Origin: Paralcaligenes ureilyticus
GTDB lineage: Bacteria > Pseudomonadota > Gammaproteobacteria > Burkholderiales > Burkholderiaceae_B
Assembly: GCF_004346225.1 (NCBI RefSeq)
Contig: NZ_SMAJ01000017.1
Coordinates: 1-64,000 of the forward strand
Reading direction: 5' to 3'
DNA length: 64,000 nt
Part shown: positions 1-9,169 of the stretch, piece by piece
Position numbering within the stretch: the stretch's first letter is position 1
Layout: every line of letters starts with the position of its first letter
Notes under the pieces: generated by a model
Databases searched by the model: none
Told to the model about the DNA's origin: nothing
Seen by the model: the letters and a program-made list of their open reading frames with translations, nothing else
Translations under genes and position numbers: made by a program

Positions 1-24
1 GCCCGGTTCTTGTTTCTTTGTCAT
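1..24 (-). CDS. Truncated start of a minus-strand gene
   Basis: Only the first eight codons (MTKKQEPG) lie in the window; the rest runs off the left edge. An ATG at 24 is preceded on the minus strand by AAGGTGATTCC, a plausible ribosome binding site, and by AT-rich promoter-like DNA around 30-60. The product cannot be identified. The call rests only on the start context. Confidence 0.35.
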
Positions 25-234
25 GGAATCACCTTATAAATTAATAATGATTCACTTCAAAAGTGTCCTCCAAAATTAGACCACAGCAAACAGCGGCGCC
101 CTTGCCTCCCCGCGCTGGGCCTCGGCCGCGGCAGGCTCGAAGCTCGCTCACCCCACTTCGACCCCCGTCGCCGCTGGACATATTCGGACTACAAGCAACA
201 CGACAAATCGGCAAGGTCGATTGGGAAATGGACA

Positions 235-1335
235 TTAGAACTTGTGGCTTATCCCCGTCATAAAGCGCGTGGTCGTCCCTTGCCCGCGAACCACCTGATC
301 TTCAAGCGAGTAGCGTGTGGCCAGGCCTGCCATGGCATAAAGGGTGGTACGCGGTGACAGGGTATGCACGTAGCCCAGTGTTGCAACCTGCCCGGCCCGG
401 GCTTTTGTGCCATCCTGCCAATGCCAGCCGGGTTTGACGTAAGACCATTGGGCCAGAACCGTGCCATGGGCGCTCACGGGAACGGCGAGGCCAAGCAGAT
501 ACGCGTCCTCTTGACCGCCATTGGCAAACTCGGCCGCCCCAAGCCCCAAGCCCAGCCCGCTCGGATCGCCGCCATCCAGGCCGGCATAGCCGTTTTTCAT
601 GCGGCTCCAGGCGACTGAGAGTTTTGCCACTTGGAAATCGTACGAAGCGCCCAGCTGCCAGGCTTCCGGGTTTTTACCTCCGGGTAGCACAGTGCTGGAT
701 AAATAGGCCTTATCCCAAGTTGCCACGAGCAATAATGGCCCCTGGCTATATTGCAAAGCTGCGCTGACCATGGGGGATTTCTGGCCGTTGATTTGCGTGC
801 CGGTAACGTCAAAGCTATATCCAGCGCCAAAGCTGAAACCCGAGAGCGAAGGCGATACATAGTTGACGGCGTTGCTGACCCGATAATTATCCGATGCCTT
901 GAAGGTCGCGCCCATGCCCATTTCTTTCCAGGACGCAATTTCAAGCTGGCTGCCGAATTGCTGTGCGATCGTATGTTGGCGCCCTAGCCGCAACTCGCCC
1001 AAATGCTGGCTATTCAAGCCTACCCACGCAGCATGGCTGAAAAAACTGTCCTTGTCGGACAAATGCCCTGTTGCCGCATCGAAGAGTGATTCGAGCTGAA
1101 ATGTCGCCGACAGATCGTCGCTCAGTTTTTCCTGACCCTTGATGCCAAACAGTGAATCGGTAAGGCCGCCGGAGACGACTCCGGTCACGGAGCTCTTGGC
1201 GCCATCGGGGCCTGACACATGAGTAGAGGCAATGCCGGCATCCACAATACCGTATACGGTGACCTCGGATTCGGCGGAGTAAGCGACGTTCGTTGCCGCA
1301 GCGAGTATCCCTACCATTAATAAGCCGTACTTCAT
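235..1335 (-). CDS. Gram-negative general porin (outer membrane)
   Basis: 366 aa. A signal peptide (MKYGLLMVGILAAATNVAYSA) is followed by the betaproteobacterial porin opening EVTVYGIVDAGIAST. The chain is a series of alternating amphipathic strands and ends in SHKF, the terminal Phe that the BAM complex recognises. Size and ends fit a 16-stranded trimeric diffusion porin. The ATG is preceded by GGAG. It stands alone, with its promoter in 1336-1430. A 19-bp sequence at 1381-1399 resembles a Fur box, so iron regulation is possible but unproven. The solute preference cannot be read from the sequence. Confidence 0.93.
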   Translation of the reverse strand: MKYGLLMVGILAAATNVAYSAESEVTVYGIVDAGIASTHVSGPDGAKSSVTGVVSGGLTDSLFGIKGQEKLSDDLSATFQLESLFDAATGHLSDKDSFFSHAAWVGLNSQHLGELRLGRQHTIAQQFGSQLEIASWKEMGMGATFKASDNYRVSNAVNYVSPSLSGFSFGAGYSFDVTGTQINGQKSPMVSAALQYSQGPLLLVATWDKAYLSSTVLPGGKNPEAWQLGASYDFQVAKLSVAWSRMKNGYAGLDGGDPSGLGLGLGAAEFANGGQEDAYLLGLAVPVSAHGTVLAQWSYVKPGWHWQDGTKARAGQVATLGYVHTLSPRTTLYAMAGLATRYSLEDQVVRGQGTTTRFMTGISHKF

Positions 1336-1380
1336 CGATTCTCCATTTATGCGATAAAAATAAGCGTCTATTTAAACACA

Positions 1381-1399
1381 CAAATACGAATCATTGCTA
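1381..1399 (-). promoter_or_regulatory. Fur-box-like sequence upstream of the porin
   Basis: The minus strand reads TAGCAATGATTCGTATTTG, close to the betaproteobacterial Fur pattern of an AATGATT core followed by TATTT. It lies 46-64 bp upstream of the porin ATG. It was matched by eye only and is a weak call. Confidence 0.25.
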
Positions 1400-1485
1400 T
1401 TAAGCTTATAAATTAACGGCTGGCGCATTCCCCATCAGACATCTCGAGACAGGATCCCCCATGCCAAACAAGCCCGCAATGGCCT

Positions 1486-3387
1486 TTACAGCTCAAACTG
1501 CATACCCATTTCAACCACGCGATTGGGTGGTATTTTGTAGAACCGGGTACTGCGGGTGGCGTTGCGCGCCATGAAGGCGAACAGACTGCGGCGCCAGCTT
1601 AACCGCCACGACAGCCTGCGCACGACAAGCACGGTTTGGCGCGACAGGAAATACGAGGTTCGCATGGGCTCCAGATTGAGCTCGGGATGCGTCTGTGCGA
1701 TCTGCTCGAGCAACTGCGGCACATTGGGTTCTTGTTTGAATCCCCACGTAGCCACCACCTGCCAGCTGGAACGGCTAAGGCGCTCAAGTACAAAGCGCTC
1801 ATTAAACGGGACATAAGGCACGTCTGCGCTTTGCACATTCAAGAAGACGGCCTGTTCGTGCAGTATTTTGTTATGTTTAAGATTATGTAAGAGCGCCGGC
1901 GGCACTGTATTGACGATCATGCTCATGAACACGGCCGTGCCGTCCACACGCGTGGGTGGATATTCCTCGAGCGCTTCCATAAACGTTTTAAGCGGTTGCT
2001 GGTCGCCGGCCAGGGTTTCGTGCATTTGTTCACGGCCCTGTTTCCAGGTAAGCATCATGACAAGAATAGTCAGGCCCACGATCAGCGGCAACCAGCCTCC
2101 CTCGACAATCTTCAACGCATTGGACGAGAACAGCAAAATGTCCAGTATCAGAAACACGCTAAGCAAAGACATCCATAAAACACGTTTTGCACCCACCGAC
2201 TTTCGGGGCAGTACGGAAAAGGCCAGCATCGAGGTCATCAGCATGGTGCCCGTAACCGCAAACCCATAGGCCTGCGCCAGGCGGTCGGACGATTCAAAAG
2301 CCAGCACCAGCACCAGCACCGCCACAAACAACAGCATATTGACGCGCGGCAAATAAACCTGGCCTTCCTCGCGAGCCGAGGTGTGCTGTATTACCATGCG
2401 CGGCCAAAACCCCAGTTGAACGGCCTGACGCGTGACCGAAAACGCACCGGAAATCACGGATTGCGAGGCGATGACCGTTGCGACCGTTGCCAAAACCACC
2501 AGCGGGACCAGCCCCCAGGAAGGCGCCATTAAAAAAAACGGATTTTTAATGGCTGAAGGGTCTGCCATCAACAAAGCCCCCTGCCCGAAATAGCACAGCA
2601 CCAGTGCGGGCAGCACCAGGCCGAACCAGGCGCGCTGAATGGCTGGACGGCCATAATGGCCCATATCGGCGTACAGGGCTTCGGCGCCCGTCAGCGCCAG
2701 CACGACCGCTCCCAGCAGCAAGAAGGTGCCCCAGGGCGCATCGCCAATAAAGGTCAGCGCCCACATGGGGTTGAGGGCCAGCAGTATCTGCGGGGTTTGC
2801 GCAATACGCCAGGCGCCCAATACCCCCAGCGTCACGAACCACAACAGCATAATGGGGCCAAACAGCTTACCTACCGCGCCGGTACCCCGCGACTGGATGA
2901 AGAACAGACCCGCCAGCACCAGCACGGACAAGGGAACGACCCAATGATCCAGACGGTGCGAAACAATGCTCACTCCTTCGATCGCCGACAGCACTGAAAT
3001 AGCCGGCGTGATCATGCTATCGCCATAAAACAGAGCCGCGCCGATCAGGCCAAGCACGGTCAAAACCCATTTCTTCCGCCCCGAAAAGCCGCGCACGGCC
3101 AGTTCCATCAGCGCCAGCGTCCCACCCTCGCCATGGTTGTCGGCACGCAGAACCAGCATCACATATTTAAGCGACACCACCACCATCAGCATCCAGAACA
3201 AAATCGACAGCACACCCAGAATGTGCTCGTTATCCAGCGTCGGAAACTCGGACAACGACACCTTGATGGTGTACAGCGGGCTGGTGCCTATATCGCCATA
3301 GACCACGCCCAGCGCGCCCATCATAAGCGCCGCTCCCGGCGATCGCTTAGCCTTCGAACCGTCATGCCCCGCCGCTGTTTTATTCAT
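1486..3387 (-). CDS. kup: Kup low-affinity K+ uptake permease
   Basis: 633 aa from the ATG at 3387 (E. coli Kup is about 622). The N-terminal block LGVVYGDIGTSPLYT is the Kup/HAK/KT signature. About 12 hydrophobic segments follow, then a soluble C-terminal domain (about residues 460-633). It imports K+ with protons across the inner membrane. The start was chosen because its ATG overlaps the TGA of the upstream sensor kinase gene (ATGA), which implies translational coupling; a longer upstream reading would run into the kinase gene. The order regulator-kinase-kup suggests that the two-component system and the transporter share one transcript. Confidence 0.95.
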   Translation of the reverse strand: MNKTAAGHDGSKAKRSPGAALMMGALGVVYGDIGTSPLYTIKVSLSEFPTLDNEHILGVLSILFWMLMVVVSLKYVMLVLRADNHGEGGTLALMELAVRGFSGRKKWVLTVLGLIGAALFYGDSMITPAISVLSAIEGVSIVSHRLDHWVVPLSVLVLAGLFFIQSRGTGAVGKLFGPIMLLWFVTLGVLGAWRIAQTPQILLALNPMWALTFIGDAPWGTFLLLGAVVLALTGAEALYADMGHYGRPAIQRAWFGLVLPALVLCYFGQGALLMADPSAIKNPFFLMAPSWGLVPLVVLATVATVIASQSVISGAFSVTRQAVQLGFWPRMVIQHTSAREEGQVYLPRVNMLLFVAVLVLVLAFESSDRLAQAYGFAVTGTMLMTSMLAFSVLPRKSVGAKRVLWMSLLSVFLILDILLFSSNALKIVEGGWLPLIVGLTILVMMLTWKQGREQMHETLAGDQQPLKTFMEALEEYPPTRVDGTAVFMSMIVNTVPPALLHNLKHNKILHEQAVFLNVQSADVPYVPFNERFVLERLSRSSWQVVATWGFKQEPNVPQLLEQIAQTHPELNLEPMRTSYFLSRQTVLVVRRLSWRLSWRRSLFAFMARNATRSTRFYKIPPNRVVEMGMQFEL

Positions 3388-4511
3388 GTAATTGCTCTTG
3401 TTAGTTTGGCGCCAATCCGCGGGCCTGGAAACACAATACTGATCCGCGTACCGGCAAATGCCGGGCGGCTGGCCAGATTCCACCAGGCCCCATGGGCCCG
3501 CGCAATTTCCCGGACAATGGCCAGACCCAAGCCCGAGCCTCCCGCATTGGCCCGGGGAGAACGATAAAAGGCCTCGAACACCCGCACGCTGTCGGCCTGA
3601 TCGACCCCCGACCCGTCGTCTTCGACTGCCAGCGCAGGCGGATTGGCGGTTATTTGCAGGCGTATGTTTTGAGCGCCCACGCCATAGCGTAATGCGTTAT
3701 CGATCAGATTGCTTAGCAATTCCTCCAGCAGCAAGGGGTCGCCATCGATCCAGACCGGATCGTCGGGCGCAACCAGATGAATTTGCACCTGGCTTGCGCG
3801 CGCTGCCGGTATCCACTCGGCGCCGCTGATGCGGGCCCACTCGCACAAATCCAGACGCACAAAACTATCTTGCGGCCGGGTGGACGAATCCACGCGCGCC
3901 AGCACCAACAACTGCTGGCCCAAGCGTATCATACGATCGGTGACGCTCTTGATCCGTTCCGCACGCACCCGCACATCATCGGGCAGTTGCCGCGCCAGCA
4001 TGAGCTCGGACTCAAGCTTGAGACCGGCCAATGGAGTTCTGAGCTGATGCGCCGCGTGGCCAACAAAGCGCTTCTGGGCCTGCATGGAGTCGTCCAGACG
4101 CACCAGAAGGTCATTGAAGTGAGCGACCACCGGGACCACTTCGGTCGGCAACCCCGCCATCCCCAAGGGCTGCAAATCGTCGATGGAGCGCTGGCTAATC
4201 TCTTCGGAAAGGCGGTTGATCGGTTCCAGACCCGAACGCACACCGGACACCAGTACCCAGGCAAACAACAATACCAGCAAAAACTGGCTGAAAATCATGG
4301 ACCAGAAAATGTCTTCGAGCAGCCAGGCGTCCAGGCTGATCTGGCGCGTCATGGCCCAGGTCGCAATCAGGTCGAGCACAACCAGGACAATCACCGCCGG
4401 CAAAAGACGCAGCACCAGATGGCGCGCGAGCGAGCCCGGTGGCATTAGCGCAGCCAGCTGCCCTGGTGAAAATCTGGGTTTGGACGAACGGCCCAATGAC
4501 TCAGGCGGCAC
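3384..4511 (-). CDS. Sensor histidine kinase (TctE/QseC-like)
   Basis: 375 aa from a GTG at 4511. Two membrane segments (about 32-52 and 70-89) flank a very short periplasmic loop. Then come a HAMP-like linker, the H-box GHAAHQLRTPLAGLK with phospho-acceptor His155, the N-box LLSNLIDNALRYG, and the ATP-binding blocks EDDGSGV and GSGLGLAIVREIARAHGA. All catalytic motifs are intact. It overlaps the end of the response regulator gene by 11 bp and the start of kup by 4 bp. The tiny sensor loop suggests membrane or cytoplasmic sensing. The start is uncertain; ATG at 4445 (MPPGSL) is the alternative. Confidence 0.9.
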   Translation of the reverse strand: MPPESLGRSSKPRFSPGQLAALMPPGSLARHLVLRLLPAVIVLVVLDLIATWAMTRQISLDAWLLEDIFWSMIFSQFLLVLLFAWVLVSGVRSGLEPINRLSEEISQRSIDDLQPLGMAGLPTEVVPVVAHFNDLLVRLDDSMQAQKRFVGHAAHQLRTPLAGLKLESELMLARQLPDDVRVRAERIKSVTDRMIRLGQQLLVLARVDSSTRPQDSFVRLDLCEWARISGAEWIPAARASQVQIHLVAPDDPVWIDGDPLLLEELLSNLIDNALRYGVGAQNIRLQITANPPALAVEDDGSGVDQADSVRVFEAFYRSPRANAGGSGLGLAIVREIARAHGAWWNLASRPAFAGTRISIVFPGPRIGAKLTRAIT

Positions 4512-5175
4512 TTTCGACGTCGAGCAAGTAGCCAAAGCCACGTACAGTCTGTATGCCCGCGCCCGTCCCTTCCAGACGCTTGCGCAAGCGATATACATAG
4601 ACCTCAACCGCATTTTCGCTGAAATCGGCATCCCATGCCGACAGGGAATTGACGATCTGGCGCTTGGTGACTACCCGCCCCACCCGTGCCATCAACATCT
4701 CAAGCACCGACAGTTCGCGCACTGACAGCGACAGCCGATCGCCGTTGACGCGCACTTCACGGCCCACGGTATCGAACACCAAAGGGCCCGCTTCGATAAA
4801 AGGCTGTGCCTGACCCGCCCGGCGCCGTGCAAAGGCACGTACCCGAGCGGCCAGCTCGGGCAATTCGAAAGGCTTGGTGACGTAGTCGTCGGCCCCCGCG
4901 TCGAGCCCGGCCACGCGATCCTCGACGCCGTCGCGCGCGGTCAGGATCAACACCGGAATTTGCTGCCCATTGCTGCGCAGCTGGCGCAACACTTCGAGGC
5001 CGCTCAGGCCAGGCAGATTCAAATCAAGCAATAACAGGTCGTACGATTGCCCCGCCACGGCCCCCAGCACCTGGTCGCCGTCTTTCAGCCAGTCGACCGC
5101 ATACCCCTGCTCAATCAGGAACTCCTGCAGCGCATGGCCCAGGGTGGTGTCATCTTCAATTACTAGAACTCGCAT
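4501..5175 (-). CDS. OmpR-family response regulator (TctD/QseB-like)
   Basis: 224 aa. The receiver domain occupies residues 1-115, with acidic pocket E7-D8-D9, phospho-acceptor Asp51 (LLLLDLNLPG) and the conserved Lys in DDYVTKPFELPEL. The winged-helix DNA-binding domain occupies about 125-220 (ENAVEVYVYRLRKRLEG). It is the first gene of the three-gene set regulator-kinase-kup, so it probably controls its own operon and possibly kup. The target and the signal are not visible in the sequence. Confidence 0.93.
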   Translation of the reverse strand: MRVLVIEDDTTLGHALQEFLIEQGYAVDWLKDGDQVLGAVAGQSYDLLLLDLNLPGLSGLEVLRQLRSNGQQIPVLILTARDGVEDRVAGLDAGADDYVTKPFELPELAARVRAFARRRAGQAQPFIEAGPLVFDTVGREVRVNGDRLSLSVRELSVLEMLMARVGRVVTKRQIVNSLSAWDADFSENAVEVYVYRLRKRLEGTGAGIQTVRGFGYLLDVESAA

Positions 5176-5252
5176 GGCGTGATTCTATATCGAACCGAAA
5201 ATTTTGGGTGAAACACCCCGGACTATCGTTGCGGCGTTACAAATTAGGCGAC

Positions 5253-5684
<432 letters not shown>

Positions 5685-5686
5685 GC

Positions 5687-6523
5687 CTATTCTCCCGAGG
5701 CCGCCAGCGCCACATGGCGCCGCTTGATATTGGACACATCCACTTGCTGCCCTGTGGAAAGAAAGGTAAACAGATCGTGGGCGAAGGCGTCCAGACGCGC
5801 CAGATAGACTCGATTGCCGCGTACAAAGCCGTTGTACGCCAGCACGGCCGGAATCGCCACGGCCAATCCCAATCCGGTCATGATCAGCGCTTCGCCCACC
5901 GGGCCGGCAATCCGGTTCACGCTCACCCCCTCGGACAGACCAATACTGACCAGCGCATGGTACACACCCCAGACCGTCCCAAACAAGCCTACAAACGGCG
6001 CGGTAGAGCCTATCGAAGCCAGAACCGTCAGGCCATTTTCCAGCCTTGCGGTTTCTTCGTCGATCACCTTGCGTATCGTGCGCGTAACGAACGCGCCGGT
6101 CGAGCCCTTCTCTTCAAGCTTGAGCGCACCGTACTTGGCGTGATGGTTGCAGGCATGTATGGCATGGCTGGCCACGTGAGAAAAGGGCTCGGTGGCCCCA
6201 TGCGTCTTGATCTCATTTTCAACTTGCTCAAGCGAACTGGCGCCCCAGAACTCGGCCAGGAATTTAGTCGAGCGGCGCTGCATTTGAAGGTTCATGATTG
6301 ATTTCACAAAAATCAAATACCAGCTAAATAAAGACATCAGCAACAAAAATCCAAAGAGCGCCTTGCCCACCAGATCACTATGCCCGATAAAATGCAGGAT
6401 CCCCGTACCCTGCCCCGCGGCCTCCGCGACACCGGGCGCAAGCGCCGCTGCATGACTCGCCGGCTCCGCCGCGCTGCTTATTTGTGCAAGCACCTGCAAG
6501 GCGCCGTTCAATAAATCAAGCAT
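5687..6523 (-). CDS. exbB: ExbB, TonB-system proton channel subunit
   Basis: 278 aa. An N-terminal hydrophobic stretch with a periplasmic Ala/Gly-rich segment is followed by three membrane helices typical of the MotA/TolQ/ExbB family, including GLFGTVWGVYHALV and the conserved GEALIMTGLGLAVAIPAVLAYN. The ATG is preceded by AGGAA and lies 8 bp after the tonB stop. It pairs with ExbD to couple the proton gradient to TonB-dependent uptake. Confidence 0.95.
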   Translation of the reverse strand: MLDLLNGALQVLAQISSAAEPASHAAALAPGVAEAAGQGTGILHFIGHSDLVGKALFGFLLLMSLFSWYLIFVKSIMNLQMQRRSTKFLAEFWGASSLEQVENEIKTHGATEPFSHVASHAIHACNHHAKYGALKLEEKGSTGAFVTRTIRKVIDEETARLENGLTVLASIGSTAPFVGLFGTVWGVYHALVSIGLSEGVSVNRIAGPVGEALIMTGLGLAVAIPAVLAYNGFVRGNRVYLARLDAFAHDLFTFLSTGQQVDVSNIKRRHVALAASGE

Positions 6524-6531
6524 TTTCGTTC

Positions 6532-7410
6532 CTATAAAACAAAATCAAATGGAATATCCGCCATCGCGGCATAGGCAATGCCGTTTTCCGTATAAGGCTT
6601 GAAATGAGCCGCGCGCGCCGCATCGAGCGCCGCGCTGTCAAGCCGCGAATAGCCCGAAGAGTGACGCACCGATACGCTAACGACCGAGCCTTGCGCAGAG
6701 ATCAAGACCCTGACGATGACCCGCCCCTGCTCTCCGCGCCGCTCGGATAGGCGCGGATAAACAGGAACGGGGCGCTGGCCCAGGTAATCCACCCGGCCTA
6801 TCAATCGCGGCTGGTCCGACTGGGCGGGGCGCAACGGCGCGCTGGAAGATGCGGCGGCCGTCGACGCAACGGTGCCGGGCGGCGGCTCAACGTTCGTTTT
6901 GGCCAATGTCGGCCGGGGAGCGGGCTCGGCGGATTTAAGTACAGGCTTGGGCCTGGCGTTGTGCTCAGGCTTATGCTCGGGCTTGCGTTCGTGCCTGCGC
7001 GGCTTGGGGGGGATCTGCACCACCTTTTCCTCTGCCGGCGACACCACCACGGGCAGCTTCTCGGGCTCCACAGCCGCAGTATCCACCACCGGTTCCGGCG
7101 GCAATTCATGCGTCGTTTCCGGTGGAGCCTCGGCCGGCTCTTCGGGCTGCGGCTCCGCTTGAGGCGCCTTTTCCTCAGCTGCCGCCGCCGCAGGCGGCAA
7201 TGGCGCTGGCGCAGGGCCCGGAGCCTGGGCCGGCTCCATGGCGATTTCAACCATCTGCACATCGGCCGCGTCAGGCGGCTGGATTTGAGATTGAACCGAC
7301 GGCGCCGCCAATACAAGACCCAACACGGCAAGATGCAAGCCCAGCACTAACCCCGCCGCGATTAATTTAACCGGCACAGAACGATAATTTAGGCCGACAG
7401 TCGAAAGCAA
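6532..7410 (-). CDS. tonB: TonB energy transducer
   Basis: 292 aa. One N-terminal membrane anchor (VKLIAAGLVLGLHLAVLGLVL) is followed by a long Pro/Glu/Ala/Lys-rich periplasm-spanning region (about 60-190) and a C-terminal TonB domain (PVYPRLSERRGEQGRVIVRV to ARAAHFKPY). It transmits energy to TonB-dependent receptors, none of which lie in this window. The start is a TTG at 7410 without a clear ribosome site; a GTG shortly downstream (VPVKLIAA) is possible. A Fur-box-like sequence lies about 80-100 bp upstream. Confidence 0.93.
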   Translation of the reverse strand: MLSTVGLNYRSVPVKLIAAGLVLGLHLAVLGLVLAAPSVQSQIQPPDAADVQMVEIAMEPAQAPGPAPAPLPPAAAAAEEKAPQAEPQPEEPAEAPPETTHELPPEPVVDTAAVEPEKLPVVVSPAEEKVVQIPPKPRRHERKPEHKPEHNARPKPVLKSAEPAPRPTLAKTNVEPPPGTVASTAAASSSAPLRPAQSDQPRLIGRVDYLGQRPVPVYPRLSERRGEQGRVIVRVLISAQGSVVSVSVRHSSGYSRLDSAALDAARAAHFKPYTENGIAYAAMADIPFDFVL

Positions 7411-7492
7411 GAAGAGTCCAGCGCAGAGTAGAAGTTGAACAGACCAGACGCCATCGCGACAGCGCCTGGCGCAAGGCTTTGCATCTCAGATT

Positions 7493-7511
7493 AAATAAGA
7501 AGCATTCGCAA
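7493..7511 (-). promoter_or_regulatory. Fur-box-like sequence upstream of tonB
   Basis: The minus strand reads TTGCGAATGCTTCTTATTT, similar to betaproteobacterial Fur sites. Iron repression of tonB-exbBD is well established in proteobacteria, so the position makes sense. It was matched by eye only. Confidence 0.35.
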
Positions 7512-7550
7512 TTATAAACAATCTTAACGCTTAGCAGCAACAGTCCAGCC

Positions 7551-8276
7551 TCAAGGCGCTACGCTGGCATCGCCTTGGCCACTGCGTTCCAATGCCGCCG
7601 CGACAAAGCCGCTCGCCTTCATCTCTTCGACAAACGACGCCAGGTACCGCCACCCGCTCGTGCGCCCCTTGGGCGTAACCATGGCCTGATCGATGGCGGT
7701 AAAACGCCCGTCCATGACACGAAAGCCACGATGTCCGGCTGCATAGGCCATCAATGGTTGCCTGACACCGGCTACGGCATCAAGAGACTGCTCTACAAAC
7801 AACTCGATCGCCGCCGCCGATGTCGCCGCCCGGACAATCTCGGCGTGCTGCAAACTACGGGTCAGGAACAGGTCGTATGCGGCACCCTTGCCCACTGCCA
7901 CACGCACCCCTGCGCCATCGACATCATCCACCCGCATGAGAGGCGAATCGGCCGGCACCATATAAGTGCCTTCGATAATGACGTAGGGCTTGGTGAACTG
8001 AACCTTTTCGGCGCGCACCGGATCGACGGCCATGAAAGCGATATCCCACGTGTCGGACTCGGCAGCGGCAAAGACCTTACCGGCCGCATCAAACGCAATG
8101 AACTCTGCACCCAGGCCCAGTTGCCGGGCAAGTTCTTTAGCCAGATCGACCGACACGCCCATGGACTCGCCCGTCTCCGGGTGCCGCTGCGCCAGGACAG
8201 GATTGCCAAAATTAAGAGCAACTCGAAGCTTGCCATGAGGGGCCAGGTCGTTAATGACAGCGGACACGGTATTCAT
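7551..8276 (-). CDS. Family-3 solute-binding-like protein without signal peptide
   Basis: 241 aa from the ATG at 8276, which is preceded by CCAGGAGTG. The fold follows bacterial extracellular solute-binding protein family 3: GKLRVALNFGNPVLA, then MGVSVDLAKELARQLG, WDIAFMAVDPVRAEKVQFTKPY and VRVAVGKGAAYDLFLTR. No signal peptide precedes the domain, so it is either cytoplasmic or exported another way. No permease or ATPase gene is adjacent. It could be an orphan amino-acid binding or sensing protein. Confidence 0.8.
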   Translation of the reverse strand: MNTVSAVINDLAPHGKLRVALNFGNPVLAQRHPETGESMGVSVDLAKELARQLGLGAEFIAFDAAGKVFAAAESDTWDIAFMAVDPVRAEKVQFTKPYVIIEGTYMVPADSPLMRVDDVDGAGVRVAVGKGAAYDLFLTRSLQHAEIVRAATSAAAIELFVEQSLDAVAGVRQPLMAYAAGHRGFRVMDGRFTAIDQAMVTPKGRTSGWRYLASFVEEMKASGFVAAALERSGQGDASVAP

Positions 8277-8300
8277 AAGCACTCCTGGCGGCAAGATGGC

Positions 8301-8433
8301 TATTCTATTTCTAAATCAATCGTGAACGCGAAAGCAGAGCGCAGATGTAGCGGTAGCCCTTGTGGCTGCCATCAATACGGCCAAGCAGACAAGCGAAGCT
8401 GACCAAGTTCACGATTAATTTAGAAATGGAATT
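8301..8433. repeat. Imperfect 27-bp inverted repeat around a REP-like hairpin
   Basis: The arms 8301-8327 and 8407-8433 match at 24 of 27 positions when one is reverse-complemented. The 79-bp centre contains one REP-like element (8346-8372). The structure sits between the solute-binding gene and the tRNA-Val terminator. It may be a small non-autonomous mobile element or a large stem-loop. Confidence 0.6.
8346..8372 (+). repeat. REP-like GTAG hairpin element, copy 1
   Basis: TGTAGC is followed by a 7-bp stem (GGTAGCC/GGCTGCC, one G-U pair) with loop CTTGT. It is a member of the dispersed family described at 17816-17971 and lies inside the inverted repeat 8301-8433. Confidence 0.75.
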
Positions 8434-8504
8434 AGACCAATTATCGGTGGCGCTTTAACGCCTCTTCCATTAAACCGGAACAAACCCGGAAATGAAACCC
8501 GGAA

Positions 8505-8538
8505 TAAAAAAACCACCTAATGAATCAGGTGGTTTTTA
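8505..8538 (-). terminator. Rho-independent terminator after tRNA-Val
   Basis: AACCACCT (8511-8518) pairs with AGGTGGTT (8527-8534), flanked by A and T runs. In the minus direction it follows tRNA-Val and ends in a T run; it could work in both directions. Confidence 0.8.
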
Positions 8539-8548
8539 AGCATGCAAG

Positions 8549-8624
8549 TGGTGGGTGCTACAGGGTTCGAACCTGTGACCTACGCCTTGTAAGGGCGCCG
8601 CTCTACCAACTGAGCTAAGCACCC
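8549..8624 (-). tRNA. tRNA-Val (anticodon TAC)
   Basis: 76 nt including encoded CCA. The acceptor stem GGGTGCT/AGCACCC pairs perfectly, the T-arm has GGTTCGAACC, and the anticodon loop CTTACAA gives anticodon TAC (reads GTA). It lies downstream of the HU gene on the same strand. Confidence 0.96.
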
Positions 8625-8711
8625 CTTTGAACCTTGGGGCCACTTCACTTCATGCAAAACGAAGCGAAATTATAGCGATTTGTCGTATGCGGCGCAAACA
8701 AGAAGCGGCTA

Positions 8712-8987
8712 TTAATTAACAGCGTCTTTAAGTGCTTTGCCGGGACGGAATTTGGGCACTTTGGCTTTTTTGATTTTGATGGCTTCGCCGGTGCGAGGAT
8801 TACGGCCGGTACGGGCAGCGCGTTCGGACACGGCAAATGTGCCAAACCCAACCAGAGTCACCGTGCCGCCTTTCTTTTTTAGCGTAGCCTTGACAGCGCC
8901 AATAAATGCATCAAGAGCGCGACCAGCGTCGGCTTTGGATAAATCGGCTTTGGTGGAGATATGTTCGATAAGCTCTGTTTTATTCAT
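8712..8987 (-). CDS. hupB: HU family nucleoid protein, beta-like
   Basis: 91 aa. [18 protein letters not shown] opens the dimerisation helices. The signature [18 protein letters not shown] is the DNA-binding arm, with the intercalating Pro in RNPRTGE. The length and lack of extension are typical of bacterial HU. It binds and bends DNA non-specifically. It has its own sigma70-like promoter near 9170-9199 and a leader of roughly 175 nt that contains a terminator-like hairpin. Confidence 0.96.
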   Translation of the reverse strand: MNKTELIEHISTKADLSKADAGRALDAFIGAVKATLKKKGGTVTLVGFGTFAVSERAARTGRNPRTGEAIKIKKAKVPKFRPGKALKDAVN

Positions 8988-9015
8988 TAAGGATTACCCC
9001 TAAAAATTATTAAAA

Positions 9016-9043
9016 CCAGACGCCTCCCATAAGAACCGCCTGG
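9016..9043 (-). terminator. Terminator-like hairpin in the HU leader
   Basis: CCAGACG (9016-9022) pairs with CGCCTGG (9037-9043) with one G-U. On the minus strand it is followed by a T-rich run (TTTTAATAATTTTT) just before the HU ribosome site. It may be an attenuator or the end of a short RNA from the HU promoter. Confidence 0.4.
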
Positions 9044-9169
9044 CGTTTTATCGGTAAGCACGCGTCGCACACACTGTGCTATTCGTGCTGCCCAGTCATC
9101 AAAGACAGTGCAACAAAGCGAGATCGCTTAACGACGCTAAGCCATCAGTACGCTTCGTTGGCTAAAACG

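Noticed and set aside
41-235. Short minus-strand ORF after the porin
   Set aside because: No motif or ribosome site; the GC-rich sequence in this gap gives open frames by chance.
63-263. Short plus-strand ORF at the left end
   Set aside because: GTG start without ribosome site, low-complexity Pro/Arg content, overlaps the end of the porin gene.
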